Shown: positions 25,273 through 34,976 of the stretch, in pieces | Layout of the letters: each line of letters opens with the position of its first letter | Position numbering within the stretch: position 1 is the first letter of the stretch | Assembly (NCBI GenBank): GCA_051884915.1 | Contig: JBJEWF010000077.1 | Location: 1 to 48,431, forward strand | Source: RUG572 sp051884915 | GTDB taxonomy: Bacteria > Verrucomicrobiota > Kiritimatiellia > RFP12 > UBA1067 | Reading direction: 5' to 3' | DNA length: 48,431 bases | Notes under the pieces: model-generated | Database searches by the model: none | Seen by the model: the letters and a program-made list of their open reading frames with translations, nothing else | Told to the model about the DNA's origin: nothing | Translations under genes and position numbers: made by a program

Positions 25273-27216
25273 TCACTTCAGGGAGGCGAGCAGCCCGCCG
25301 CAGAGAATGAGGCGCTTCTCGCGCGCGGACAGGGCGGCCGTCGCCGTGAAGGTCCCCCGGGACGCCTTCACCACCACCTTCCCGTCGCCTGCGATCGCGG
25401 CCTTGAGGTTCGTCAGCTCCAGCGTTTCGCCCGCCGTGCGCGCGTCGTACGCCTTCGGATCGTCGAAGATCAGCGGCACGATGCCGAAGTTGATGAGATT
25501 CGCGCGGTGGATGCGTTCGATGGACTTGGCGATCACGGCCTTCACGCCCAGATACATCGGGCAGAGCGCGGCGTGTTCGCGGCTGGAGCCTTGTCCGTAC
25601 GACTCGCCGGCCACGATGACATTGGCCAGCCCCTTCGCCTTGTTGGCCATGCAGACGTCGTGGAAATTCGCGTCGCACGGCTCGAAGACGAACTTGGCGT
25701 ACTGCGGGACGTTCGAGCGGAATTTGAGGCGCGCGCCGGCCGGCATGATGTGGTCGGTCGTGATCTTGTCGCCGACCTTGATGGCGCAGACGCCCTTGCA
25801 GGCGTCCGGCAGCGCCACGCCCTTCGGCACCGGCGCGATGTTCGGGCCGCGCACGATCTCCGTCTTCCTCACGCCCCGCCCGGCCGTCTTGCGGTAGAGG
25901 AACATGGCGTCGTCAACCGGGAATTTCTTCGGCGCGGGGACGGCCCGCACGGCATGCGCGCGCGGATCCTCGACCCGGCCCGTCAGCGCCGCCGCCGCCG
26001 CCGTTTCCGGCGACACGAGATAGACCTGGGCGGACTTCGTGCCGCTGCGGCCCTCGAAATTGCGGTTGTTCGTCCGCAGCGAAACCGCGCCCGTGCGCGG
26101 ACTCATGTGCGCGCCGATGCAGAATCCGCACGCATTTTCCAGCAGGCGGCAGCCCGCCTGGATGAGAATTGCGAGCGAGCCGTCGGCCGCCAGCATGTTC
26201 ACGACCTGGCGCGAACCGCAGGCGATGCCCACTTCGACGTCCTCCGCCACGTGCCGGCCCTTCAAATGGAGCGCCACCGTGCGGATGTCGCGATAGGACG
26301 AATTGGTGCAGGAGCCGATCATGACCTGGTTGACCTTCGTGCCCTTCATCGACTTCACCGTGACGACGTTGCCCGGCGAATGCGGCGCGGCCATCAGCGG
26401 CTCGATCGCCGAGAGGTCGATCGCGTAGACGTCGTCGTAGGTGGCGCCCCTGTCGGCCACGAGCTCCGTCCAGTCCGCCGCGCGCTTCTGCGCCGCGAGG
26501 AACTGCTTCGTCACCGCGTCCGACGGGAAGACGCTCGTCGTCACGCCGAGTTCGGCGCCCATGTTCGCGATCGTCGCGCGGCTCGGCACGTCCAGCGTCT
26601 TCACGCCCGGGCCGAAATACTCGAAGATCCAGCCGACGTTGCCCTTCGTGCCGTACTTTTCGAGGACCTTGAGAATCACGTCCTTCGCGCTGCAGCCGCG
26701 GGGAAGCCTGCCCGTGAGCCGGATGCCGCGCACCTTCGGCGTCGGGATGTGGAACGCGCCGCCGGCCATCGCCACGGCGATGTCGATGCCGCCCGCGCCA
26801 ATCGCCACCATGCCGATGCCGCCGCCCGTGGGCGTGTGGCTGTCGGAGCCGAGAAGCGTCTTGCCCGGCTTGCCGAACCGCTCCAGATGGAGCTGGTGGC
26901 AGATGCCGTTGCCGCACTTGGAATAGACGATGCCGAACTTCTTGGCGACGGACGCGAGGAAGTCGTGGTCGTCGGCGTTCTCGAAACCGATCTGGACCGT
27001 GTTGTGGTCGACGTAGGAGACGGCCAGCTCATTGCGGACGTGCGGAACGTCCATGGATTCGAACTGGAGATACGCCATCGTGCCCGTCGCGTCCTGCGTG
27101 AGCGTCTGGTCGATGCGGATGCCCAGTTCGGCGTCCTTTGCCGGATCGCCCTCCACCAGGTGGGCGGCCAGAATCTTCTGCACGACGTTCAACGGCTTTT
27201 TTTCTGTCTTTTTCAT
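25273..27216 (-). CDS. Aconitate hydratase (short bacterial type)
   Basis: A 647-residue cytoplasmic aconitase, interconverting citrate and isocitrate in the TCA cycle. The length and domain order match the short putative-aconitase family rather than the roughly 900-residue AcnA or AcnB. Visible family motifs are GSDSHTPTGGGIGM, IGSCTNSSYRDI (first iron-sulfur Cys near 297), ACGFCIGAHMSPR (other two Cys near 361-364) and GESYGQGSSREHAAL in the swivel domain. AAAGGAC stands a few bases before the ATG. A good extended -10 lies at 27250-27258. The ABC permease begins 6 nt after its stop, an unusual pairing. A related isomerase function such as homoaconitase cannot be excluded from sequence alone. 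Confidence 0.92.
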   Translation of the reverse strand: MKKTEKKPLNVVQKILAAHLVEGDPAKDAELGIRIDQTLTQDATGTMAYLQFESMDVPHVRNELAVSYVDHNTVQIGFENADDHDFLASVAKKFGIVYSKCGNGICHQLHLERFGKPGKTLLGSDSHTPTGGGIGMVAIGAGGIDIAVAMAGGAFHIPTPKVRGIRLTGRLPRGCSAKDVILKVLEKYGTKGNVGWIFEYFGPGVKTLDVPSRATIANMGAELGVTTSVFPSDAVTKQFLAAQKRAADWTELVADRGATYDDVYAIDLSAIEPLMAAPHSPGNVVTVKSMKGTKVNQVMIGSCTNSSYRDIRTVALHLKGRHVAEDVEVGIACGSRQVVNMLAADGSLAILIQAGCRLLENACGFCIGAHMSPRTGAVSLRTNNRNFEGRSGTKSAQVYLVSPETAAAAALTGRVEDPRAHAVRAVPAPKKFPVDDAMFLYRKTAGRGVRKTEIVRGPNIAPVPKGVALPDACKGVCAIKVGDKITTDHIMPAGARLKFRSNVPQYAKFVFEPCDANFHDVCMANKAKGLANVIVAGESYGQGSSREHAALCPMYLGVKAVIAKSIERIHRANLINFGIVPLIFDDPKAYDARTAGETLELTNLKAAIAGDGKVVVKASRGTFTATAALSAREKRLILCGGLLASLK

Positions 27217-27249
27217 GTCCTTTGTCTTCCTGCGTTTTCCAAGGTCACC

Positions 27250-27258
27250 AGTATACCA
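27250..27258 (-). promoter_or_regulatory. Extended -10 promoter for the aconitase gene
   Basis: On the minus strand TGGTATACT forms an extended -10 (TG-n-TATACT) about 34 nt before the aconitase ATG, with a predicted start near 27243. No convincing -35 hexamer is present at 16-18 nt. The AT-rich patch stands out from the flanking GC-rich DNA. Confidence 0.5.
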
Positions 27259-27300
27259 AACTCGCGCGACGCCGGTGGCGCAAAACCGCCGGGCGCGCGT

Positions 27301-29493
27301 TCAGCGCGGAGGGCCGATTTCCTCCACGGGGATGCGCGGGAAGCGGGGGAACTCCCGCCGGAAGGCGGGGGCGTCCTGCGCCGTGCGCGGGCTGTCCGCC
27401 AGGCTCTCCACCTCGGCGTTCGTCTCAAGGCGCAACTTGGCCCGCAGCGCGGCGTTCGTCTGCGCGAACCACTTCGCCTCCTGCGCGTTCGGCGGTCCGA
27501 CCAGCACGTTGTCCGAACAGACGAGCCGGTCGTTCAGCACGTTGAAGGTGTCGCCCCACATCCTGAAGAAGACCCCGCAGCGGATGGCGACATTGCCCGT
27601 GAACTCCGTCCCGATCGGAAGTTTGGGATCGTTTGCCATCACGTCCACCAGCCAGGGGTAGCGCGTCGACCACGGCGGCCGCTGCCAGTTCAGGTCCTGG
27701 AGCTTCTTCAGCAGATCCCAGCCGTCCTTCGTCCCTTCGCCCGGCCGCGCCCGCTTCAGGCCGCGGATGTCGAGCTGGGCGGCGGAGGTGCAGTCGATGC
27801 AGAGGTTGTCGCGCCACTTGTTGTCGCGCCCGCCGCCGCAGAACATCGCCCACCCCGCCTTGTAGAAGAGGTTGCCGTAGACGGTATCCCCCGAATCGCA
27901 GTCGTCCAGGTACAGCCCCATCACCATCACGCTCTCCTTGAGGGGTTCGTACTCCGGCGCCACGCCCTGGGAGCGCCGCCAGGCGACGCCGTCCGCGCCG
28001 AAATGGTGGAAGTAGTTGTAGCGGATCACGTTGCCCTGGCTGCCCCAGTCGCGTCCCGTGTACACGCCGCCGCCATCGCCGCTTTCCATCATGGCGCAGG
28101 CCACGTCGTTGTATTCGAACACGTTGTCGTTGCCGCCGTACGTCACGGCGATGTAGGGCGTGTCGTGGAAACTGTTGTGGTCGATGCGGTTGCCGCAGCC
28201 GCCGAAAGTCAGACACGGCCCCGAAATCCGCGACAGGCGGGCGCAATGGTGGATTTCGCATCCCGTCACGCGGTTCTTCGACGGCGTCAGCGTCTTGCGG
28301 TCGCCGCCGTGGATCTGCAGGCCCGTGCCGCCGATCTGCCACAGCCGGCAGTTCGTCACCGTGCTCTCCCGGCAGTCCCAGAGTTTGACGCCCGTCTGGG
28401 ACACGTAGGACACCTCCACGCCGTCCAGCACCACGCCGCGGCTCCGCGCGACCTCAAGCGCCAGGCCGCTCGTGTACGTGAACGCCAGCCCCCGCAGCGT
28501 GACGTTGGTCGCGCCGCCCACCGCGATCAGCGGCTGCTTCTGCACGGAAAGCGCCACGTCCTCGAACCGGCCGCCGATCGGATAGAAATAGAGAAGGCGC
28601 GTTTCGCGGTCGAGGAACCACTCGCCGGGCGCGTCCAGCTCTTCCAGGAGATTGTAGACGTAGTAGCGCCGCTTGGCCGTATGCCACTTCGCGTGGTTGC
28701 CGATCCCGTACGAATGGATCCCTTCGCTGGTGATGTGCCGCTTCACCGTGTCGATTGACGCCACGCGCAACGTCTCGCTGCACCAGTCGTGGCACCAGAA
28801 TCCCTTCATGTAGACGCCCTTGGACACGTCCCAGCGCGCCGGCTCGTCGCCCTCGTAGGCGAACGTCCCGCCCTTGTAGCCGTGCTCCCATTCGCCCGTC
28901 TTGCGGTCGACGGGCTTGACGCCGCGGTCGACGACGTGCGGAATCCGGATCCAGCCCGTATTCGGATAGCGGGCGATCGTCATGTCCCGCCCGTAGGCGA
29001 AGAGTTCCATTTCGCTCCACTGCGTGAACTGGCGCGGCAGCGGCTTCAGGGGCCCCAGGCCGAATCGCTTCAGATCGCAGACGACGACGCGGCCCCGCGC
29101 CGACTCGCGCAGACGCCCCAACGTCGCCGGATCGGCAACGGGCGCGAAGTCCCGGGCCGTCAGCCGATAGGCGCCCGTGAAACGCGCCCCCCGCGGCCCC
29201 GCCTGCCAGGTTGTGCCGCTGTCGCGCCAATCGAGGAGAAGGCGCTGCCGTTCGTCCGTCACGGCAAAATCGCCGGAGATTTCGATGACGGCCGCCTCCG
29301 CCGGTCCGCCCGTCCGCGACGCCCGCACGGCATCGCGGGCGCGGGTCAAGGTCGCAAAGGGCCGCTGCGCCGTTCCGTCCTGGTCGTCGCGCCCGTTCCC
29401 GGCGTCGACGTGGAATGTCAGCGCCGCGGACGCCTCTCCGATCAGGATGCCGGAGAGGAGAATTCCGCACGTCAGTCTTGGCAAGCGCTCCAT
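27301..29493 (-). CDS. Exported right-handed beta-helix glycosidase-like protein (GH141-like)
   Basis: A 730-residue exported protein from the ATG at 29493, with GGAAGGAAA upstream and a signal peptide (LTCGILLSGILIGEASA). It opens like GH141 and related helices: FHVDAGNGRDDQDGT then PFATLTRARDAVRASR. A right-handed beta-helix covers about residues 330-640, with repeated strand-turn units such as VTNCRLWQIGGTGLQIHGG and VTGCEIHHCARLS, and Asp/Asn-rich turns (DNVFEYNDVACAMM). The same plan occurs at 209-2431. It is the last gene of the DUF6259-GH32 operon, starting 14 bp after the GH32 stop. The expected role is hydrolysis or binding of complex plant polysaccharide; the substrate is unknown. 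Confidence 0.85.
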   Translation of the reverse strand: MERLPRLTCGILLSGILIGEASAALTFHVDAGNGRDDQDGTAQRPFATLTRARDAVRASRTGGPAEAAVIEISGDFAVTDERQRLLLDWRDSGTTWQAGPRGARFTGAYRLTARDFAPVADPATLGRLRESARGRVVVCDLKRFGLGPLKPLPRQFTQWSEMELFAYGRDMTIARYPNTGWIRIPHVVDRGVKPVDRKTGEWEHGYKGGTFAYEGDEPARWDVSKGVYMKGFWCHDWCSETLRVASIDTVKRHITSEGIHSYGIGNHAKWHTAKRRYYVYNLLEELDAPGEWFLDRETRLLYFYPIGGRFEDVALSVQKQPLIAVGGATNVTLRGLAFTYTSGLALEVARSRGVVLDGVEVSYVSQTGVKLWDCRESTVTNCRLWQIGGTGLQIHGGDRKTLTPSKNRVTGCEIHHCARLSRISGPCLTFGGCGNRIDHNSFHDTPYIAVTYGGNDNVFEYNDVACAMMESGDGGGVYTGRDWGSQGNVIRYNYFHHFGADGVAWRRSQGVAPEYEPLKESVMVMGLYLDDCDSGDTVYGNLFYKAGWAMFCGGGRDNKWRDNLCIDCTSAAQLDIRGLKRARPGEGTKDGWDLLKKLQDLNWQRPPWSTRYPWLVDVMANDPKLPIGTEFTGNVAIRCGVFFRMWGDTFNVLNDRLVCSDNVLVGPPNAQEAKWFAQTNAALRAKLRLETNAEVESLADSPRTAQDAPAFRREFPRFPRIPVEEIGPPR

Positions 29494-29507
29494 CGTCTTT
29501 CCTTCCG

Positions 29508-31634
29508 TCAGCGGGTGATCGCGCGCAGGGGATACGCGCGGCAGTCGATGTCCGTCGCGCCGCCGGAAAAGGCCGCCGCGAACGTGCGGTTCGCCGGGTC
29601 GGGAACGACCGCCGCCGGCTGGAGGTTGAGTCCGTCCTGCGAGACGATCTCGATTCCCGTCCGGTCCAGATAGGCGCGCAGGGCAAGGCGACCGTCCGCA
29701 ATCGGCCACGGCACCTTCTTGCCGTTGATGGCGAGCGTGGCATCCTTGGCCGCGTAGACGACTTTCACGCCGCGCAGGTCGAAGGACGCCGTGGCGTTGG
29801 CCGGCAGCGTGCAGGCGAGATGGACCTCGACCAGTTCGTCCGCGCATTCGGCGAGCGGGACCGCCGGGCCCTTCCGGAGCGCCGCAAGCTCCTTTGCGGG
29901 CGTGCGCACGAGCCGGAGGCCGTCCTTGGTCCGGCGGAGCGACAGATCGAACGGAAGGCTGTAGGACTGGCTGAAGGTGTTCCGGTTGTCTTCCGGCTGC
30001 CTGAACCAGGCGATCCACACGCTTCGGCCGTCGGGCGCATTGGCGAAGGTCTGCCCCGCATAGTAGACGCCGGACCCGTCCTGGACGGCGGCGAGGCGTT
30101 CGTCGGCCGGCTTGAACGCGTAGCCGTCGAACGATCCCACGTCGTACCAGGGGCCGGCCCCCCACACGACCCAGGCCGTCCGGTTCTCGCCCTCGACGCG
30201 GAGTTCCTCAAGCCCCGGACATTCGTAGCGCCAGTTGCCCTTCCCGAGTTCATCGCCGGCGAGCGTCGAGGCCTTCGTCCAGTTCTTGAGGTCGGGCGAG
30301 CGGAAAATCCAGAACGCGTGGCGGCCGTTCTCCGATCCGTAGAGAATCATGATCCACGCCGCGGACGGCGCGTGCCAGAATATCTTCGGGTCGCGATTGC
30401 CGGGCGAAAGCTGCCCCATGACGGGATTCCCGTCGTACTTCACGAGCGTGCGGCCGTCCGTCGAGTAGGCGAGGCACTGCGTAAAGGACGGCGTCCCCGC
30501 GGCCGTATAGGCGAACACGATCGCGTTCGTCCCGAAACCGGCCGTGCCGGCGCGGTCGACCACGCCGCAGCCGCTGAACATCGTCCCCAGGGCGTCGGGC
30601 GCCAGGGCCGTGCCGAGTTCGGTCCAGTGGACGAGATCCGTCGAGACGGCATGGTTCCAGTGCATGTTGCCCCACGTGATGCCGTAGGGATTGTGCTGGT
30701 GGAAGAAATGCCATTCGCCGTCGCGGTAGACCATGCCGTTGGGGTCGTTGTTCCAGCCGTAGCGCTGCGAATAGTGGAACTGCGGGCGCAGCGGCTCGTC
30801 GGCCAGCGACTTCGCGGGCGGCGGCGCGTCGGCCAGCCGGATGCCGTCGAGCAGTCCCGTCTGTCCGGGCGGACACGCCACGAGCGAGAACGTCAGCGCG
30901 CGTCCCCGCAGGCGGCTCACGTTCCACGGCGCCCACCAGTCGGCATCCGCGGCGGGACAGAGCTGAATGTCCTTGGCGGGAAGGCTGGCCGAACCGTCCC
31001 CGATCTTGACGTTCAGCTTGACGCCGCCGTTCTTCACGGGGAAGAGAAGCCAGTCCGCCGTCACGTCCACCGTGCGCGTCGCGTCTGTCCAGAACCGGAC
31101 GGGCGCGTCCGCAAAGCAGATGTGGTCGACGTTGATATGCCCCCAGCCGCAGGAAAGATGGTCGTAGACGCGAATGGACGCCGTGCGGCCCTGCAGGTCG
31201 GAGACGTCCCAGTGGACGGGCGCGAGCGCCTCTCCGACGCCCACGCCGGCGTTCGGCGCGTTGCGTCCCGTCGCCGTCCGGACGGTCTTCCCCTCCACGA
31301 CCAGGTCGACGCCGAGTTTGCCCGCGCAGGCGCCGCCGCCGACGAGCAGGCTGATGAACGGCCGCCCGATCCTGAATTCGGGCGACGTCAGCGTGCCGGT
31401 CGCGCGGTCTTTGCCGCGATAGGAATTGACGAGGCCGCGCCCCAGGAAGCGCGTGACCGCCATCTGCCCGGGCAGCGTCCCCTGCGCGGGGCCCGCGCCA
31501 AAGGCCGTCCCCGTCGTCCGCCAGCCGGCAGGATAGGCGTCGCCCTCGAAATCGGCGAACACCTCCGTTTCCGCCGAAACGAGTCCCGCCGCCGCGACAA
31601 CCGCCAGCATGCCTCTCAACCGCGCAGGGATCAT
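29508..31634 (-). CDS. GH32 fructanase (levanase/inulinase type), exported
   Basis: A 708-residue exported enzyme, with GGAGGAG immediately upstream of the ATG at 31634 and a short signal peptide. Residues about 22-270 form an N-terminal extension made of two beta-rich parts, a layout seen in levanases of PVC bacteria. The GH32 propeller begins near 285: WNNDPNG (294-300, nucleophile Asp297), the transition-state stabiliser RDPK (414-417) and the acid/base Glu in YECPGL (471). A beta-sandwich C-terminal module follows from about 590. It should release fructose from levan, inulin or sucrose. It lies 49 bp after the DUF6259 gene and 14 bp before the beta-helix gene. Confidence 0.92.
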   Translation of the reverse strand: MIPARLRGMLAVVAAAGLVSAETEVFADFEGDAYPAGWRTTGTAFGAGPAQGTLPGQMAVTRFLGRGLVNSYRGKDRATGTLTSPEFRIGRPFISLLVGGGACAGKLGVDLVVEGKTVRTATGRNAPNAGVGVGEALAPVHWDVSDLQGRTASIRVYDHLSCGWGHINVDHICFADAPVRFWTDATRTVDVTADWLLFPVKNGGVKLNVKIGDGSASLPAKDIQLCPAADADWWAPWNVSRLRGRALTFSLVACPPGQTGLLDGIRLADAPPPAKSLADEPLRPQFHYSQRYGWNNDPNGMVYRDGEWHFFHQHNPYGITWGNMHWNHAVSTDLVHWTELGTALAPDALGTMFSGCGVVDRAGTAGFGTNAIVFAYTAAGTPSFTQCLAYSTDGRTLVKYDGNPVMGQLSPGNRDPKIFWHAPSAAWIMILYGSENGRHAFWIFRSPDLKNWTKASTLAGDELGKGNWRYECPGLEELRVEGENRTAWVVWGAGPWYDVGSFDGYAFKPADERLAAVQDGSGVYYAGQTFANAPDGRSVWIAWFRQPEDNRNTFSQSYSLPFDLSLRRTKDGLRLVRTPAKELAALRKGPAVPLAECADELVEVHLACTLPANATASFDLRGVKVVYAAKDATLAINGKKVPWPIADGRLALRAYLDRTGIEIVSQDGLNLQPAAVVPDPANRTFAAAFSGGATDIDCRAYPLRAITR

Positions 31635-31683
31635 GTGCTCTCCTCCATGTGCTCGCGTTCGCCGCCAACGCCCCAGGCGCCGT

Positions 31684-34600
31684 TCAGTCCGCGGCGCGCG
31701 CGATCTCGATTCCGAAACAGCAGCCCGGGGCGAAGACCAGGGGCGCGGCGATCTCCGCCGGCGTCATCGGCGTCCGCGCGCCCTCCGCGTCGACGCGCGT
31801 GAACGCGGCGGTCGAGAGGTCGACGCCCAGATCCCCGCCATCCAGCCGGACGCGGGCCGTGGCCGTTTCGCCGGACGAGAAGTTCGTGAAATAGACGAAC
31901 GCCTTCCGCACGCGGCCCGACGCCCAGATGCGGCTGCCGTCGGCCGCATAGTCGTAGTCGAGAATGCGGCGCGCGGCCGTCTGGACGATCGGCATGCGGA
32001 CCGGACGCTTGTGGCCGAAGATGTCCCAGGCCTCATCCCAGACGGGCACCGCGTCGAGAAGTTCCGGCGGACGGCGCATCTCGCCCCGGTAGAACCAGGC
32101 GGCGTTGCGCTGCCGGAAGCGCACGCAGGCGCGCAGATAGTCCTTCATCGCCGGCGACGTGCAGTAGGTGGCCGGCCACCAGCCGATCAGATGCCCGTCC
32201 ACGAGAAGATTCGCGAGCTTCATCCGCATCTGGCGGCTGTCCCGGTCGGGGTGCATGTAGGAGCGGCAGTAGACGGTCACGGCGCCCGAATAGCAGATTT
32301 CGAAGGCCGGCACCGTGTCGACGCCGCCCGGGATGTTCCAGCAGACGAACGCGTCGATCTGGTCGAACGTGTGCTCGGCGTTGCCCTCCGTCGCGAAGAA
32401 CACGGGCTTTCGGCAGCTGGCGCGGGCGTCCTTGAGCATCTCGCGGTAGCTCTGCTGCCACCAGCTGCCGCCGCCAAACGGATGGCCGTGTTCCGGATTG
32501 CGGCAGTCCACCGTCGAGAACGCGCCCACCTGGTCCATGTAGTAGCCGTCGAGATCCGCGCCATTCACGACCTTGCGGCAGTTGTCGACCACCTTGTCGT
32601 GCCACGTGCGCGAGGCCGGACACATCGCCGCGAAGACGACCGGCTGCCCGTTCGTCTCCATCGAGCCGTATTTCTCCGTATAGACCGACCCGTCCCGTCT
32701 GCGGCACGCGCCGTAGGCCCCTTCGGACGTGAACTTCCAGTCCTCCGCCCCGCGGTCGTGGAGATCCCACAGATGCCCGTTCGTGTAGGGGACGGCGCGG
32801 GCGTCCAGCCGGTGGATGTCCCGCACGCCCTCCTCGAACCCCGGCTTGCCGGGGAAGTAGTGGGGATAGTCGTTGTCGAACGGCTGGCGGTGCCACGAGT
32901 ACCAGTGCGCCATCACGGGGACGCCCAGCCAGTCCTGGCAGGTCTTCACGTCGGCCACGGCGTTGGAGGCGAAACCGTACGTGCGGACGACGAAGCCCAG
33001 TTCCTTGAACCACTGCGGCGTGGACACGCGCCCTTCCGGACCCATCCGCGGATACCAGACGGCGTGTTCGCGCACCCAGTCGCGGTACAGGAGCGCCGCC
33101 GCGTACCAGTCGCCCGCGAACGGACGCCAGGCGATCGTCCCCGACATGACGCTGCGCGCGCCGGGCGCGCGGCGGTCCCAGGACAGCCGGTGCGACAGTT
33201 CGAGACGGACCGTCGAATCGGAGGTGCGTCCCTGCAGCTTCACGCGCTTCGCGCCCCCCTGCGGATCGTGGGCCGCCACGTAGAAGCCCCGTCCCGAAAC
33301 CTCGTCCCACACGGCCTCCCACGGCATCACGCAGTGCATCGACGGATACGAACCGTCGCAGCGGACGGAATCGGAACACGGATTGGCCTTCACCTCGCCC
33401 ATGCAGCCCGGGTAGAGCGCGCGCATGCCGCGGCCCGCGGACAGCAGTTCGAGCGCCCCCACCGTCGCTTCGGCCAGCGCGAAGCCGTCCGACCCCGTCT
33501 CGCCCGCGAACGACCAGTCGAGGCCGCCGCCGTCAGCCGACGGCCGCGCCCGCACGGTGACGGTCAGGTTGGAAAGCGCGCCGCCCAACGGTCCCGCGAA
33601 AGTCCAGCTGCGGCCGGCCGCGTCGCCCGCCGTCGTGACGGAACGCCAGGCGTCGTCGGACGCGAACGCCAGGCGCCGCCCCGTGGCGAGGTCCTCAACC
33701 GCCACGGAAAAGAGCTGCTGCCGGCCGGCCGCGATCAGGCGGTCTTTGACGCGAACGGACCGCAGCTGGGCTTTCGCGCCGTCGCAGACGCCCACGCGGA
33801 CGGACAGGTCGCCGGCCAAGACGGTGGCGATTTCCTCGCCGGGTCCGGCCGCGTCGACCGCGGCGTCCATCCCCAGCCGGCGCAGGCCGCCCGGACTCCG
33901 CACGGGCGGTTCCTCCCTGAACGCCACGTCCGGGGAAGCCGACGAGCCGAAGCGGTAGAACGCCCGGCGCACCAGCGGCTTCCCGTCCCACGGCTGCCGA
34001 TAGGACACCCGGTTCGATCCGTGCAGATAGTCGATTTTCCGCTTCGGGTCCGTATAGGCGCAGACGTCGGGCGAATGCACCGCGGCAAAATCGTTTCCCG
34101 CCAGGAAGGCGATCCAGGAATTTCCGGCCGGACGGTCCGGCTTGCCGGTGCGCGGCAGATCGTGGACGGACAGGCCCTTGCGCGCGTCGGGCACGGCGCA
34201 CTGCTGGAAGACGCTAAACGGAAACTCGGCGATGCCGGCCTGAAGCTGGGTCCACGTCCCGCCGTCCGCGGTCCGGAACGACATGTGCAGCTGAACCCAT
34301 TCGGAACCGGCGCCGAAGAACAGCCAGTCGTAGGTCGCGCGCGGCTCGCCCGGGCAAGGCCCCTTGGCGTGGGAGAAGACGCCGTCCGTGCGGATCTGGC
34401 GAAAGAGCGGCCCCGCCCCGAAGTCGAGGATCCGGGCGCTCCTGCAGGCCGACAGATGCCCCCCCGTCCGCCCCTCGGCATAGACGCGGTCGCCCCAGCC
34501 GAGGTTCGCGACGGTCTTGCCGGACGCCCAGACCAGGCGATTGGGCAGTCCGCCGCACCTGTCCGCGTCGAACGCCAGCTGGAACGCGGCATTCGAGACG

Positions 34601-34941
34601 ACCAGCCTGTCGACCGGACGGGGCACGGGAAGCGGGACGTCCTTCTGCCGCCTCAGCGTCACCGTCAGAGCCGCCTGGCGGCTCCGCGCCCGCTGTTCGG
34701 ACGTCGGGTCCAGCAGACACACGCCGGCGCCGCAGACCTCCTGCGCGCGCACGGAAACGCCGTCGACGCCGACCGCCAGACGGCCCTCGGCGCCAACCGC
34801 GTCCGGCACGGCCACCTGCACCAGCCCCGTCGCCGGCAAATCCCAGATTTCAAAGGACGCCACCGCGTCCGCGTTTTCGCCCGCGCTTGCGCAGAGCGCC
34901 AAGCGGCACAGCGAGACGGCCAAACCGATTCTGAATGTCAT
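31684..34941 (-). CDS. DUF6259 glycoside-hydrolase-like protein, exported
   Basis: A 1085-residue protein with a signal peptide (MTFRIGLAVSLCRLALCASA). An N-terminal beta supersandwich (to about 600) precedes a TIM barrel, in the style of the DUF6259 family and distantly of GH101 and clan GH-D enzymes. Candidate catalytic residues are the Asp in DGYYMDQVGA near 800 and the Glu in FFATEGNAEHTF near 850. MAHWYSWHRQPFDNDYPHY is a typical substrate-pocket strand. The C-terminal beta domain is about 960-1085. No Shine-Dalgarno is seen. The -10 box lies six bases before the ATG, implying a leaderless message. It is the first gene of the operon with GH32 and the beta-helix protein. The substrate is unknown. 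Confidence 0.85.
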   Translation of the reverse strand: MTFRIGLAVSLCRLALCASAGENADAVASFEIWDLPATGLVQVAVPDAVGAEGRLAVGVDGVSVRAQEVCGAGVCLLDPTSEQRARSRQAALTVTLRRQKDVPLPVPRPVDRLVVSNAAFQLAFDADRCGGLPNRLVWASGKTVANLGWGDRVYAEGRTGGHLSACRSARILDFGAGPLFRQIRTDGVFSHAKGPCPGEPRATYDWLFFGAGSEWVQLHMSFRTADGGTWTQLQAGIAEFPFSVFQQCAVPDARKGLSVHDLPRTGKPDRPAGNSWIAFLAGNDFAAVHSPDVCAYTDPKRKIDYLHGSNRVSYRQPWDGKPLVRRAFYRFGSSASPDVAFREEPPVRSPGGLRRLGMDAAVDAAGPGEEIATVLAGDLSVRVGVCDGAKAQLRSVRVKDRLIAAGRQQLFSVAVEDLATGRRLAFASDDAWRSVTTAGDAAGRSWTFAGPLGGALSNLTVTVRARPSADGGGLDWSFAGETGSDGFALAEATVGALELLSAGRGMRALYPGCMGEVKANPCSDSVRCDGSYPSMHCVMPWEAVWDEVSGRGFYVAAHDPQGGAKRVKLQGRTSDSTVRLELSHRLSWDRRAPGARSVMSGTIAWRPFAGDWYAAALLYRDWVREHAVWYPRMGPEGRVSTPQWFKELGFVVRTYGFASNAVADVKTCQDWLGVPVMAHWYSWHRQPFDNDYPHYFPGKPGFEEGVRDIHRLDARAVPYTNGHLWDLHDRGAEDWKFTSEGAYGACRRRDGSVYTEKYGSMETNGQPVVFAAMCPASRTWHDKVVDNCRKVVNGADLDGYYMDQVGAFSTVDCRNPEHGHPFGGGSWWQQSYREMLKDARASCRKPVFFATEGNAEHTFDQIDAFVCWNIPGGVDTVPAFEICYSGAVTVYCRSYMHPDRDSRQMRMKLANLLVDGHLIGWWPATYCTSPAMKDYLRACVRFRQRNAAWFYRGEMRRPPELLDAVPVWDEAWDIFGHKRPVRMPIVQTAARRILDYDYAADGSRIWASGRVRKAFVYFTNFSSGETATARVRLDGGDLGVDLSTAAFTRVDAEGARTPMTPAEIAAPLVFAPGCCFGIEIARAAD

Positions 34942-34947
34942 GCGGAC

Positions 34948-34976
34948 ATTCTACCACATCGGCATCCGCGCCGCAA
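34948..34976 (-). promoter_or_regulatory. Promoter of the DUF6259-GH32 operon; implies a leaderless mRNA
   Basis: On the minus strand TTGCGG (34976-34971), a 17-nt spacer, and extended -10 TGGTAGAAT (TAGAAT at 34953-34948). Only six bases separate the -10 from the ATG at 34941, so transcription should begin at or next to the A of ATG. The 12-mer TGTGGTAGAATG here is identical to that in front of the TatD gene. Confidence 0.6.

Noticed and set aside
24391..28758. 1455-codon plus-strand open frame, the longest in the window
   Set aside because: It runs antisense through the permease, aconitase and beta-helix genes; no real gene would mirror three unrelated ones.
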